This document shows positions 7,608-16,738 of a DNA stretch of 64,000 nt, piece by piece. The DNA is from Spirosoma arboris (lineage in GTDB: Bacteria; Bacteroidota; Bacteroidia; Cytophagales; Spirosomataceae): NCBI RefSeq assembly GCF_009754945.1, contig NZ_WPIN01000015.1, positions 124,001 through 188,000 of the forward strand, written 5' to 3'. A program made the translations under genes and the position numbers. Every line of letters starts with the position of its first letter. Position 1 is the stretch's first letter. The notes below the pieces were generated by a model. That model was not told the origin of the DNA and did no database searches. It saw only the letters and a program-made list of their open reading frames with translations.

Positions 7608-8855
7608 ATGGAAAACTACACCTACTCAGCCGTTGACCGCTTTCTGCGCTATGTTCAGATTGACACCCAATCAGATCCGCAATCGACGTCGAATCCCAGC
7701 ACCGAAAAACAGAAAGACCTCAGTCGCGTACTGGTTCAGGAACTGCTCGACATGGGTATTTCGGATGCTGAACTCGATGAATGGGGTTATGTCTATGCTA
7801 CCATTCCAGCCAATACCGACAAGACAAATGTGCCCACTATTTGTTTTTGCTCACACGTCGATACATCCCCTGATGTGACCGGCGCAGGCGTGAAGCCGAT
7901 GATTCATCAGAACTGGAACGGCTCCTATATTGTGTTGCCTGATGATGCATCGCAGATCATTCGGGTTGCCGACCATCCTGATTTGTCTCATCAGATTGGT
8001 AATGACATCATAACCGCTAGCGGAACTACCTTGCTTGGGGCCGACAACAAAGCTGGAGTAGCCGAAATTATGGATGCTGCCAATTACCTGTTAACCCATC
8101 CCGAAATAAAACACGGTCGTATCCGATTGCTTTTCACCCCTGATGAAGAAGTAGGGCGCGGTACAGAAAAAGTAGATATTAAGAAATTAGGGGCCGATTT
8201 TGGCTATACCATCGATGGCGAAGCACTGGGCACACTGGAAGATGAAACCTTCTCTGCAGATGCTGTTAAGATCACCATTCAGGGAGTGAGCACTCATCCG
8301 GGCTTTGCGAAGGGCAAGCTCGAAAATGCGCTGAAAATTGCCGCTGATTTAGTAGCAGCTTTGCCAAAAAATGCGCTTTCTCCCGAAACGACGGAAGCTA
8401 AAGAGGGCTTTGTGCATCCGACTCGTATGGAAGGTAATCAGGATCAGACAGTTCTGGAATTCATCATCCGGGACTTTACTGAAATTGGTTTACAGGAAAA
8501 AGAAACCTACCTGCAAAACCAACTCGATGATGTGTTGGGCAACTATCCCGGCTCATCGGCGCAACTGGTTGTGAAAGAGCAATATCGGAACATGAAAGAT
8601 GTGCTTGACCAGCATCCCTCGGTAGTGGATAATGCTCTCGAAGCCATTCGGCGGGCGGGGTTATCAGCCGAACGACGTAGTATTCGGGGTGGTACAGATG
8701 GATCGCGGTTGTCGTTTATGGGTTTGCCCTGCCCCAATATTTTTGCGGGTGAGCATGCGTTTCATTCTCGTCTGGAATGGGTATCGGTGCAGGATATGCA
8801 GAAAGCCGTTGATGTAATTGTGAACGTAGCGCAGGTATGGGAAGAGCGGAGCTAA
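7608..8855 (+). CDS. pepT: Peptidase T (tripeptide aminopeptidase)
   Basis: Cytoplasmic zinc aminopeptidase of family M20B that removes the N-terminal residue of tripeptides. The 415-residue length is usual for the family. Visible are the first metal site FCSHVDTSPD, the bridging region TLLGADNKAGVAEI, the catalytic glutamates TPDEEVGRGTEK, IDGEALG (Asp ligand) and the C-terminal FAGEHAFHSRLEW with its His ligand. Other conserved blocks such as RGGTDGSRLS are present. The ATG start follows an A-run. Good full-length match. Confidence 0.93.
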   Translation: MENYTYSAVDRFLRYVQIDTQSDPQSTSNPSTEKQKDLSRVLVQELLDMGISDAELDEWGYVYATIPANTDKTNVPTICFCSHVDTSPDVTGAGVKPMIHQNWNGSYIVLPDDASQIIRVADHPDLSHQIGNDIITASGTTLLGADNKAGVAEIMDAANYLLTHPEIKHGRIRLLFTPDEEVGRGTEKVDIKKLGADFGYTIDGEALGTLEDETFSADAVKITIQGVSTHPGFAKGKLENALKIAADLVAALPKNALSPETTEAKEGFVHPTRMEGNQDQTVLEFIIRDFTEIGLQEKETYLQNQLDDVLGNYPGSSAQLVVKEQYRNMKDVLDQHPSVVDNALEAIRRAGLSAERRSIRGGTDGSRLSFMGLPCPNIFAGEHAFHSRLEWVSVQDMQKAVDVIVNVAQVWEERS

Positions 8856-8883
8856 GCGTTGGCTACTTCCTAGTGATTATTGA

Positions 8884-8891
8884 TATGTTTG
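8884..8891 (+). promoter_or_regulatory. Bacteroidota -7 element of rnhA
   Basis: TATGTTTG matches TAnnTTTG and lies 17 bases before the ATG at 8909. A possible TTG (8859-8861) is spaced 22 bases away, slightly too far for a good -33. Confidence 0.4.
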
Positions 8892-8908
8892 CTGAAAGAG
8901 ACTGACAT

Positions 8909-9547
8909 ATGCCCGAGAAAAAGCCGAAATTTTACGTTGTCTGGCAGGGACGAAAGCCAGGCGTTTATGATAGTTGGGATGAAGCCAAGCTACAGACTGA
9001 TGGGTTCGCTAAGCCCCTGTTCAAGTCATTCGACAGCAAGCCAGCCGCACTAAAAGCCTTCAAGGACAAACCGCATGTTCATATTGGCCAGACGACGAAA
9101 CCCGCTGGGAAACAGGGTAAATTAGATGGTCTGGTGGGTTCGCCCATTCAGGATAGTCTGGTAGTTGATGCCGCCTGGAATACCGCTACTGGCGATATGG
9201 AATACCAGGGAATCTACCTGGCTACGAAGCAAAAACTATTTCTGAAAGGCCCTTTCGCCGATGGAACCAACAATATAGGTGAGTTTCTGGCCATTGTTCA
9301 TGCGCTGGCGTTGCTACATCAAAAAAATAGCAATATTCCGGTTTACTCCGATTCAAGAACAGCCATTGGCTGGGTTCAGAAGAAGAAAGCAAATACCAAA
9401 CTCGAAGAGACATCCCGCAATGCCGAACTCTTCGAACTACTCGACCGAGCCGAAACCTGGCTTAAGACGCACCGTTTCGCTAACCCGGTCCTGAAATGGG
9501 AAACCACCGTCTGGGGTGAAAATCCGGCAGATTTTGGCAGAAAGTAA
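8909..9547 (+). CDS. rnhA: Ribonuclease H1 with N-terminal hybrid-binding (viroplasmin-like) domain
   Basis: Cuts the RNA strand of RNA/DNA hybrids. The N-terminal 50 residues (FYVVWQGRKPGVYDSWDEAK) are the hybrid-binding domain of eukaryote-type RNase H1. The catalytic domain begins near residue 78 and shows all four acidic residues: VDAAWN, GEFLAI, YSDSRTA and the final NPADFGRK. A Lys/Gln-rich linker joins the two. 212 residues is the normal size for this two-domain form. A palindrome follows closely. Confidence 0.93.
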   Translation: MPEKKPKFYVVWQGRKPGVYDSWDEAKLQTDGFAKPLFKSFDSKPAALKAFKDKPHVHIGQTTKPAGKQGKLDGLVGSPIQDSLVVDAAWNTATGDMEYQGIYLATKQKLFLKGPFADGTNNIGEFLAIVHALALLHQKNSNIPVYSDSRTAIGWVQKKKANTKLEETSRNAELFELLDRAETWLKTHRFANPVLKWETTVWGENPADFGRK

Positions 9548-9553
9548 AAATAT

Positions 9554-9604
9554 GTATGATATAGGGTGTATGATATATGAAAGATAATACACCCTATATC
9601 ATAC
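9554..9604. repeat. 18-bp perfect inverted repeat between rnhA and trmN6
   Basis: Arms 9554-9571 and 9587-9604 (core GATATAGGGTGTAT) are perfect reverse complements with a 15-base loop; further copies of ATACACC/CACTATATAT follow to 9620. No T-run follows, so a pure terminator role is uncertain. Confidence 0.75.
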
Positions 9605-9623
9605 ACCATACACTATATATATC

Positions 9624-10361
9624 TTGTTTTCTTTCAAGCAATTCACCATTCGGCAGGATCGCACGGCCATGAAGGTTTGCACCGATGCGTGTGTTCTAGG
9701 TGCTTATGCCGATGTAGGTACAGGTGGGCGCGTTTTGGATATTGGCACAGGCACGGGTTTGCTGGCACTCATGGCCGCTCAGCGTAACACGATGGCTGAG
9801 ATCGATGCAGTTGAAGTCGACGAGGCTGCTTTTGGGCAGGCGAGTGAGAATGTAATTGCCAGCCCGTTTGCGGAGCGGGTTAGCGTAATTCATCAGCGTA
9901 TTCAGGAGTTTTACCTCATCCCCAAAGAGGGGCTTTACGACCGGATCCTGACTAATCCGCCTTTTTACACAAACAACCTTCGCTCACCCGATGCGGCCGT
10001 CAATCGCGCGCTACATACCGACGAATTACCTTTCTCGGAACTGATAGAGGCCGTTGTCCGGTTGATGAAACCAGACGGGCAGTGGTGGGTATTATTGCCA
10101 CCTTACGAAACAGAGAAACTAACGGAATTGGCGCAAAATCTGGGTTTGAAACCGGTTAAACGGCTTTTTCTCAAACACAACAGGCAAAAACCTATTTTTC
10201 GGGTGATAACGGGTTTTTCGTTCGGAGGTAGTCAAACTATAGATGAAACACTGGCTATTTACGAAACTAATCCACAGAATCCGCCTGGAGGAAATGGATC
10301 TAGAGAAACGTACACAGCAGAATTTCGGGCTTTGCTTCGCGATTTTTACCTGATTTTCTGA
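9624..10361 (+). CDS. trmN6: tRNA1(Val) (adenine(37)-N6)-methyltransferase
   Basis: SAM-dependent methyltransferase acting on A37 of tRNA-Val. The family start FKQFTIRQDRTAMKVCTDACVLGA is intact (TrmN6/YfiC proteins begin this way). SAM-binding motif I reads VLDIGTGTGLLALM, and the adenine-methylase motif is TNPPFYTNN. Because the conserved block begins at residue 4, the TTG at 9624 is the only sensible start: no ATG precedes it without reading through the hairpin. 245 residues, normal length. Confidence 0.88.
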   Translation: MFSFKQFTIRQDRTAMKVCTDACVLGAYADVGTGGRVLDIGTGTGLLALMAAQRNTMAEIDAVEVDEAAFGQASENVIASPFAERVSVIHQRIQEFYLIPKEGLYDRILTNPPFYTNNLRSPDAAVNRALHTDELPFSELIEAVVRLMKPDGQWWVLLPPYETEKLTELAQNLGLKPVKRLFLKHNRQKPIFRVITGFSFGGSQTIDETLAIYETNPQNPPGGNGSRETYTAEFRALLRDFYLIF

Positions 10362-10429
10362 AAACTCTGCGACCTTTGTAATAATCTTTACGCACTTTGC
10401 TGTTATGCTGGTGTGTTTTAGTCAACTAT

Positions 10430-11425
10430 ATGCCAGAATTGCTTCAACTGACCGTTCTGATTCCGCTCTACAATGAAGATGAGTCGCTGCCTGAGCTGCA
10501 CGACTGGATTGTACGAGTGGTTACAGAACATCATTTTACGTATGAAATCCTGTTCATTGACGACGGCAGTACCGACGATTCGTGGGCTGTTATCGAACGA
10601 CTGGCGACTGCGAATTCAACTGTACGTGGTATTCGGTTTAATCGAAATTATGGCAAAACAGCGGCTCTACAAACGGGCTTTCAGGCCGCTCGTGGGCAAG
10701 TTGTCATTACAATGGATGCCGATTTGCAGGATAGTCCCGATGAAATACCGGAACTATATCGAATGATTACGGAGGGAAAATACGACCTTGTGTCAGGTTG
10801 GAAGCAGAAACGCTACGATCCCATTACGAAGACATTACCGACCAAACTCTTTAACTCTGTTTCGCGCTGGATTTCGGGCGTGCCCTTGCATGATTTCAAC
10901 TGCGGCCTAAAAGCATACCGGCAGAAAGTCGTGAAAACTATAGCGCCGACGTTGTATGGCGACATGCACCGAAATCTGCCTATTGTGGCGAACTGGAATG
11001 GATTTAGTAGGATCGGGGAGAAGGTTGTTCAGCACCGGGCGCGCAAATACGGCACGACTAAATTTGGTCTCGAACGCTTTGTCAATGGTTTTCTGGATGT
11101 ACTGGTGATCGCGTTTGTTCAAAAATTCAGTAAGCGGCCGATGCACTTTTTTGGTACGTTTGGTACATTGTCGTTCTTTGTAGGTACGGTATTGGCCATA
11201 TGGCTGATCGTTGAAAAACTGATTAATATTGCGCAGGGTGTTAAATTTCGGAACGCTACCGATAATCCACTGTTTTACTTCGGTTTAGTAGCTATTATTC
11301 TGGGCGTTCAGTTGTTCCTTGCGGGTTTTCTGGGAGAAATGCTGGTTCGCCAATCACTGGGTAAAAGTGGCGATTTACAGATTGCCGAGCGGGTCGGTTT
11401 TTCAGAGCAAAAAGTGGTGGCATAA
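10430..11425 (+). CDS. Polyprenyl-phosphate-type family 2 glycosyltransferase
   Basis: A GT2 enzyme with a cytoplasmic GT-A domain and two C-terminal membrane helices, the layout of GtrB/ArnC/DPM-like transferases that put a sugar on a polyprenyl phosphate. Visible: VLIPLYNEDESLPEL, FIDDGSTDDSW (nucleotide-sugar site), TMDADLQDSPDEIP (the DxD-like motif), FNCGLKAYR and RARKYGTTKFG near the membrane. ATG at 10430 precedes the conserved start; an upstream TTG adds only 11 unconserved residues. The sugar is unknown; the likely role is cell-surface glycan synthesis. Confidence 0.88.
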   Translation: MPELLQLTVLIPLYNEDESLPELHDWIVRVVTEHHFTYEILFIDDGSTDDSWAVIERLATANSTVRGIRFNRNYGKTAALQTGFQAARGQVVITMDADLQDSPDEIPELYRMITEGKYDLVSGWKQKRYDPITKTLPTKLFNSVSRWISGVPLHDFNCGLKAYRQKVVKTIAPTLYGDMHRNLPIVANWNGFSRIGEKVVQHRARKYGTTKFGLERFVNGFLDVLVIAFVQKFSKRPMHFFGTFGTLSFFVGTVLAIWLIVEKLINIAQGVKFRNATDNPLFYFGLVAIILGVQLFLAGFLGEMLVRQSLGKSGDLQIAERVGFSEQKVVA

Positions 11426-11477
11426 TCGATGTTCATTTATAAATAAATTAAAATCACAACCTCTCTAGTAAAAAGCA

Positions 11478-12080
11478 ATGAAGAGTAATTTTAAGGCGCA
11501 CCCCTGGCATGGTATTCCGATAGGCGAATTAGCGCCCAAACAAGTAACAGTCTTTATTGAGATTGTACCGACCGATACTGTTAAATATGAGATTGATAAA
11601 ACAACGGGTTATCTCAAAATAGATCGTCCCCAACAATATTCCAATGTGCTTCCTGCGCTGTATGGCTTTATCCCTCAGACGTATTGTGGTGATCAAATTG
11701 CCAAATTAGCGAGTGATAAGTCAGGACGGGTTGTGGAAATGGGCGACGGTGACCCACTGGACATATGCGTATTGACGGAGCGCGAGATTACCCACGGTGA
11801 CCTGATTCTACAGGCTATCCCAATCGGTGGTTTTCGGCTTATCGACAAAGGCGAGGCTGACGATAAAATTATCGCCGTTCTGAAAGGTGACGCTATGTAT
11901 GGACAATATACTGAACTCGGCCAACTGCCCGAAGCAGTGGTAAAACGGCTACGACACTACTTCCTTACCTATAAAAATCTGCCCGAAGAACCTGCCGTTA
12001 TGGAACTGGCAAATATCTATGGGCAAGCCGAAGCCTGGGAGGTTATTCAAACGTCCATCAATGATTATAAATTGATGTAA
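11478..12080 (+). CDS. ppa: Inorganic pyrophosphatase (family I)
   Basis: Soluble Mg-dependent enzyme splitting pyrophosphate, driving biosynthesis. The signature DGDPLDICVL holds the three metal-binding aspartates; KYEIDKTTGYLKIDR near the N-terminus and DKGEADDKIIAVL hold further active-site residues. 200 residues, normal length. It sits 52 bases after the glycosyltransferase, possibly cotranscribed. Confidence 0.94.
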   Translation: MKSNFKAHPWHGIPIGELAPKQVTVFIEIVPTDTVKYEIDKTTGYLKIDRPQQYSNVLPALYGFIPQTYCGDQIAKLASDKSGRVVEMGDGDPLDICVLTEREITHGDLILQAIPIGGFRLIDKGEADDKIIAVLKGDAMYGQYTELGQLPEAVVKRLRHYFLTYKNLPEEPAVMELANIYGQAEAWEVIQTSINDYKLM

Positions 12081-12148
12081 TAAGGGGACCACTTGTCCGC
12101 TGTTTTACGCATTCAACACTTTTATAGCCTGGGAATTTACTTCCGGGC

Positions 12149-12156
12149 TATATTTG
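12149..12156 (+). promoter_or_regulatory. Bacteroidota -7 element of sppA
   Basis: TATATTTG lies 40 bases before the sppA ATG, immediately after a small imperfect hairpin (ATAGCCTGGGAA / TTCCGGGCTAT, 12125-12151) that may end the ppa transcript. No good -33 is visible. Confidence 0.4.
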
Positions 12157-12196
12157 TAATAACCTGTTAACAAGGTTCTCCAATTTATTTTAATAC

Positions 12197-13963
12197 ATGC
12201 GACAGTTTCTTAAATATGTTCTGGCTACTTTAGTTGGCTTGGTACTGTTTTCGTTTGTTGGCTTTCTGTTACTAATCGGTTTCGCAGCAGCGTTGTCGTC
12301 GTCCAGTGATCAGAAAACAGATGTAAAGGCGAATTCTGTACTCAAAATAAATTTAGATAAGCCCATTGAAGAGCGGAGTAGTGAAAATCCCTTTGAGGGT
12401 TTTGGGCCGATTCAGGGAACGGGCGATGCCCTTGGTCTGATTGAGTTGAAACAGACCTTAAAAGATGCTAAAGAGGACGATAACATTAGCGGCATCTACC
12501 TCCAGTCTGAAGACCCAGCGGCAGGATGGGCGACAATAGAAGAGATTCGTAATGCCCTGATCGATTTTAAACAGTCGAAGAAATTTGTGTATGCCTATGC
12601 CGAGGGCATGAACGAAAAAGGCTACTACCTCGCATCAGTTGCCGATAAGATTTACCTGAACCCAGTTGGTGAACTGGAATGGAACGGCTTGAATGCCGAG
12701 TTGTCGTTCTTTAAAGGCACACTCGATAAGCTAGGACTCAAGCCGGAAATTTTTCGGGTAGGGGAGTTTAAAAGTGCGGTCGAACCATTCATTCGCGAGA
12801 ATATGAGTGAACCGAACAAACGCCAGGTTACCTCATTTTTGAACTCGATCAACGACCACATGCTGGTGCGAGTGGCTCAAAGCCGTGGACTTCGGGTAGA
12901 TTCGTTGAAACGCTATGCCGATAAACTGACCATTCAGACACCCGAAGACGCTCTGCGTACCAAACTTATTACCAATGTTGGGTATCAGGACGAGCTGGAA
13001 GGGGTGATTCGGAAGCAATTGGGCGTTGATGAGAAAAAGAAAATCAACTACATTTCACTGAGTAAGTACGAAAAATCAGAGACTGACGATGCTGAAAGCA
13101 GTGGCAAAAATCGCATTGCCGTCATTGTAGCTTCAGGCGATATTCACTCGGGCAAAAGCGGAGATAATAGCATTGGCTCCGAAACGATTGTCGAAGAATT
13201 ACGGAAAGCCCGACTAGATGATAAAGTGAAAGCGATTGTGCTTCGGGTTAATTCGGGTGGAGGTAGTGCCCTAGCATCGGATGTGATGTATCGCGAAGTT
13301 GAGCTGGCTAAGAAAGCTAAGCCCGTTATCGGCTCGATGTCCGATTATGCCGCTTCTGGTGGTTATTATATGCTCATGGGTTGCAACAAGATTGTGGCCC
13401 AGCCCAACACGATTACGGGTTCTATTGGCGTATTCTCGCTGTTATTTAATACCGAAACCTTCTTTAAAGATAAACTCGGGATTACCTACGACCGTGTGAA
13501 AACCAACGAAAATTCCGATTTCCCGACGGGTACGCACGAAATGACGCCTTTTCAGAAGCAGACCATGCAACGATCAACTGAGCGGATTTATGCCCAATTC
13601 ACGAGTAAGGCTGCGGCAGGTCGTAAATTGCCTGTCGATAGTGTTCGGGCTATTGCGGGAGGACGTGTATGGACGGGGAGCCAGGGCAAAGCTATTGGTC
13701 TGGTCGATAAACTGGGTGGTTTGGACGATGCTATTGAGTTAGCTGCGCAATCGGCTAAACTGAAAGAAGGTGATTATAAACTAAGATACCAGCCTCGTAA
13801 GAAACCATTCTTCGAACAGGTAATGAGCTCGTTTGGTGGTGATGAAGAAAGCCGGATTCAGGCACAACTTGGTGAACTGGCTCCTTATGTAAAGTATCTG
13901 AAAAAGCTTAAAACCCTGGAAGGGATTCAAATGCGAATGCCTTTTGAGATTACGATTCGATAG
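12197..13963 (+). CDS. sppA: Signal peptide peptidase SppA (67 kDa type)
   Basis: Membrane-bound serine protease that degrades cleaved signal peptides. An N-terminal membrane anchor covers residues 8-32. The tandem-domain 588-residue form carries the general-base Lys in the first half (AEGMNEKGYYLASV) and the nucleophile Ser in the second (VNSGGGSALASD), followed by the conserved SDYAASGGYYMLMGCNKI and TGSIGVF. Both catalytic residues are present. Its own promoter precedes it and a strong terminator follows. Confidence 0.94.
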   Translation: MRQFLKYVLATLVGLVLFSFVGFLLLIGFAAALSSSSDQKTDVKANSVLKINLDKPIEERSSENPFEGFGPIQGTGDALGLIELKQTLKDAKEDDNISGIYLQSEDPAAGWATIEEIRNALIDFKQSKKFVYAYAEGMNEKGYYLASVADKIYLNPVGELEWNGLNAELSFFKGTLDKLGLKPEIFRVGEFKSAVEPFIRENMSEPNKRQVTSFLNSINDHMLVRVAQSRGLRVDSLKRYADKLTIQTPEDALRTKLITNVGYQDELEGVIRKQLGVDEKKKINYISLSKYEKSETDDAESSGKNRIAVIVASGDIHSGKSGDNSIGSETIVEELRKARLDDKVKAIVLRVNSGGGSALASDVMYREVELAKKAKPVIGSMSDYAASGGYYMLMGCNKIVAQPNTITGSIGVFSLLFNTETFFKDKLGITYDRVKTNENSDFPTGTHEMTPFQKQTMQRSTERIYAQFTSKAAAGRKLPVDSVRAIAGGRVWTGSQGKAIGLVDKLGGLDDAIELAAQSAKLKEGDYKLRYQPRKKPFFEQVMSSFGGDEESRIQAQLGELAPYVKYLKKLKTLEGIQMRMPFEITIR

Positions 13964-13991
13964 ATTAAAGTTGGATTACTAGTAGTTAGTT

Positions 13992-14046
13992 AGACCCATA
14001 CGATCCTTAAACCGCTACCGCGGCCCGGCGTATGGGTCTTTTTTTT
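13992..14046 (+). terminator. Rho-independent terminator of sppA
   Basis: AGACCCATACG (13992-14002) pairs with CGTATGGGTCT (14029-14039) and is followed by a run of eight T; it lies 29 bases after the sppA stop codon. Confidence 0.92.
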
Positions 14047-14074
14047 ATCTTGCGTAACGCAACGGCCGCCTTTA

Positions 14075-15283
14075 ATGCAAACGCTTCCCATTCATCTTGA
14101 TCTGTTCGCTCTCATCATTTTTCTGGGTGTAGCGCAGGGCCTGTTTCTGGGTATTTTCTTCCTGACTGGTGAGCGCGGGAAGAATGTCTCTAATCGGTGT
14201 CATGGGTTGTTTATGCTGGTCTTATCGGCGATCAGCGGAGAGATATTTCTGAACTACACAAACTATACATTCCGGATATTATGGACAGGAGATTTTTCTG
14301 AGCCATTCAATTTTTTGCTGGGGCCGTTGTTCTACTTTTTCGTTTTCAGTCGGCTCTGGCAGCGATTACCACATCGCTGGGGTTGGCATTTAGTGCCATT
14401 TGGTATCTGGCTGGTTAATTCAGTGACCTGGATGTTTCAGCCTATTGAGTTCAAATACAACTCTTATATCAATTCACAGCATCCCGAATTGCCATTTATA
14501 CGGCAACATGTCTATTGGGAGGATGATTTTACGGGGCTACGTGATTTGATTAGCGAGATGACACTTATTAGTTGTTTTATTTACGCTATTCTGGCGTTGC
14601 TGGCTATTCGGAAAGCAAGCCGTCAGGACGCAACACTACGCTCATCTGTCAAATTAAAATCCCTTCGTTTACCGAGCTGGTTATTTGCCCTCGTACCATT
14701 CCTGATTGTCCTGGTCAAGCCGCAGTTCGTTAATGATGTTGGCGATTATTTGCTGGCTACCTACATCGCGATCACGATTTACACGAACAGTTTTTTAGTG
14801 ATGAGCCGATCTGATTTTTTTCGGGATGAACCCCCTGCTGAACCGAACGTTATCGAACCAGATTCATCGGTCGAACCCAAAAAGAAATACGAAAAATCGG
14901 CTCTATCGGAAGAAGTTGAAGATGCTGTTTTGGCTAAACTTGCCCGCTTGCTTGACGTAGAAAAACCTTATCTCGATAGTGATGTATCATTACCTAAACT
15001 CGCCAGTCGGCTAAATACCAGTCCGCACCACTTGTCGCAGCTACTCAATGATCGGTTGGGGCAGAACTTCTTCGATTGGCTGGCGACTTACCGAATTGCC
15101 GAAGCACAGCGGCTACTAACAGACACTACGATGGCTCACTTAAAAATTGATGAAATTGCAGAGCGTGTCGGCTACAATTCCCCGTCTGCTTTTCATACAG
15201 CTTTTAAGAGAATCACAAATCAAACCCCGGCACAATATCGAGCAAAAGATTTGGGTGGTACGGCATTCCGGCAGAAGGCATAG
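14075..15283 (+). CDS. Membrane-anchored AraC-family transcriptional regulator
   Basis: N-terminal about 235 residues form seven or eight hydrophobic helices, starting LFALIIFLGVAQGLFLGIFF. The C-terminal about 100 residues are a two-HTH AraC domain: KLASRLNTSPHHLSQLLND for the first HTH and IDEIAERVGYNSPSAFHTAF for the second, closing with TPAQYR. A charged linker (EPDSSVEPKKKYEKS) joins them. Regulators of this design are common in Bacteroidota and are thought to sense at the membrane; the ligand is unknown. It lies before an acyltransferase gene, which may be its target (inference only). Confidence 0.88.
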   Translation: MQTLPIHLDLFALIIFLGVAQGLFLGIFFLTGERGKNVSNRCHGLFMLVLSAISGEIFLNYTNYTFRILWTGDFSEPFNFLLGPLFYFFVFSRLWQRLPHRWGWHLVPFGIWLVNSVTWMFQPIEFKYNSYINSQHPELPFIRQHVYWEDDFTGLRDLISEMTLISCFIYAILALLAIRKASRQDATLRSSVKLKSLRLPSWLFALVPFLIVLVKPQFVNDVGDYLLATYIAITIYTNSFLVMSRSDFFRDEPPAEPNVIEPDSSVEPKKKYEKSALSEEVEDAVLAKLARLLDVEKPYLDSDVSLPKLASRLNTSPHHLSQLLNDRLGQNFFDWLATYRIAEAQRLLTDTTMAHLKIDEIAERVGYNSPSAFHTAFKRITNQTPAQYRAKDLGGTAFRQKA

Positions 15284-15392
15284 GCTCTAAAATAGGTTCT
15301 TCCCGGTCGGCACGAACTTCGTTATTACCGGGACATAGGGCATCTGGAGAGTAGCAGGGCCAATTTTGCTGCATAAACTAAATCGCAAGCTT

Positions 15393-16619
15393 ATGCAGCC
15401 GACATTGCTTCAACGAACCTCTAGCCCCGTGCTACCTGCTCTTAGCCAGCGTCGATACGACCTCGACTGGCTTCGTATCATTGCCATTCTGACGCTGTTT
15501 TTTTACCATACTGGTATGATTTACGTCTCCTGGGGTTTTCATATCAAAAGCGCTGAACATAGCATGCCCATGGAATACGTCATGCGCTGGCTCCACCGCT
15601 GGCGAATGCCGCTCCTGTTTTTTATTTCCGGTGCTGGTACATTCTTCGCCCTGAAAAAACGCTCCTATGGTACGTATGCTGGCGAACGAGTCCGAAGGTT
15701 ATTTGTGCCGCTGGTATTTGGTATGTTCGTCATCGTACCTCCTCAGATTTACGTCGAGTGGTTATTCCGAGGGCGATTTTCAGGGAGTTATGCTGAGTTT
15801 TATCCTGAAGTACTCAAGTTTCAGCCATACCAGGATGGGGGAGCAGGGGGAGCGTTTAGCTGGCATCACCTGTGGTTTATCTGTTATCTTTTCTTCTATT
15901 CATTATTGAGCATCCCGCTATTCAAGTGGCTTAAAAGTGAGGCTGGACAACGGTTTACGGATAAAATCGGGCGACTCATTGCCCGTCCAGGCGGGGCATT
16001 GTGGCTCGTTGGCCTTCTATTGCTTAACGATGTGGCTCTGGGGGGCTTATTTCCAAACGAAACTCATGCATTGGTGAACGACTGGGCCTATTTTATGAAG
16101 AACCTAATTCTCTTCTGGCTAGGGTATTTGCTTATTAGTCGGCGGAGTTTCTGGCAAACCATTGCCGATCAACGACGGTATTTTCTGGTCGCGACGATTA
16201 TCTGCACGGTTATTCTTTACAGTTTTCGCTTCTTTGTCAATCAGGAGGAATTTGATAATTCCCGACTGGTCATAACCCTGTTCAGTTTTAACGGGCTTGG
16301 TCTGACCTGGTTTTCGGTACTGGCGACGATTGCCTACGGATATCGATACCTAAATAAGAACCATCCGATTTTACCCCAACTGAACGAAGCCGTATATCCG
16401 TTTTACATCATCCATCAGACTGTTATTTTGCTAATTGGCTACTACGTGTTGACAAAAACCAGCTTAGGCGTTTATGATGGATTTCTGACGATAAGCCTTT
16501 CTTCATTAGTCGTCTGCGTAGTCGTTTATCTGCTGCTAATCCGTCCGTTTAAACTAACACGGATTTTCCTTGGCCTCAAAGCAAAGCAAGAGAAGAAACC
16601 AGATTCTGTACCTGCCTGA
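15393..16619 (+). CDS. Integral membrane acyltransferase (acyltransferase 3 / OpgC-like)
   Basis: About ten membrane helices; the conserved start YDLDWLRIIAILTLFFYHTGM contains the family His. RWRMPLLFFISGAGTFFALKKRS and RVRRLFVPLVFGM are further family blocks. Such proteins transfer acetyl or succinyl groups to surface or periplasmic carbohydrates. ATG at 15393 is chosen over a TTG at 15366, since the nine added residues are not family-like. 408 residues is normal. Substrate unknown. Separate from, and different to, the prophage acyltransferase at 30128. Confidence 0.85.
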   Translation: MQPTLLQRTSSPVLPALSQRRYDLDWLRIIAILTLFFYHTGMIYVSWGFHIKSAEHSMPMEYVMRWLHRWRMPLLFFISGAGTFFALKKRSYGTYAGERVRRLFVPLVFGMFVIVPPQIYVEWLFRGRFSGSYAEFYPEVLKFQPYQDGGAGGAFSWHHLWFICYLFFYSLLSIPLFKWLKSEAGQRFTDKIGRLIARPGGALWLVGLLLLNDVALGGLFPNETHALVNDWAYFMKNLILFWLGYLLISRRSFWQTIADQRRYFLVATIICTVILYSFRFFVNQEEFDNSRLVITLFSFNGLGLTWFSVLATIAYGYRYLNKNHPILPQLNEAVYPFYIIHQTVILLIGYYVLTKTSLGVYDGFLTISLSSLVVCVVVYLLLIRPFKLTRIFLGLKAKQEKKPDSVPA

Positions 16620-16738
16620 TCAAGGGGTTAATTAGCAATGAAAAATTCATGATTTTCAACGCTCCCCACAGTATGAAAAAGCCACTCTCCTGTTGTAGGA
16701 GCCAGGCGAGAACGCGAAATTTTTTAGATGAAATTCTT

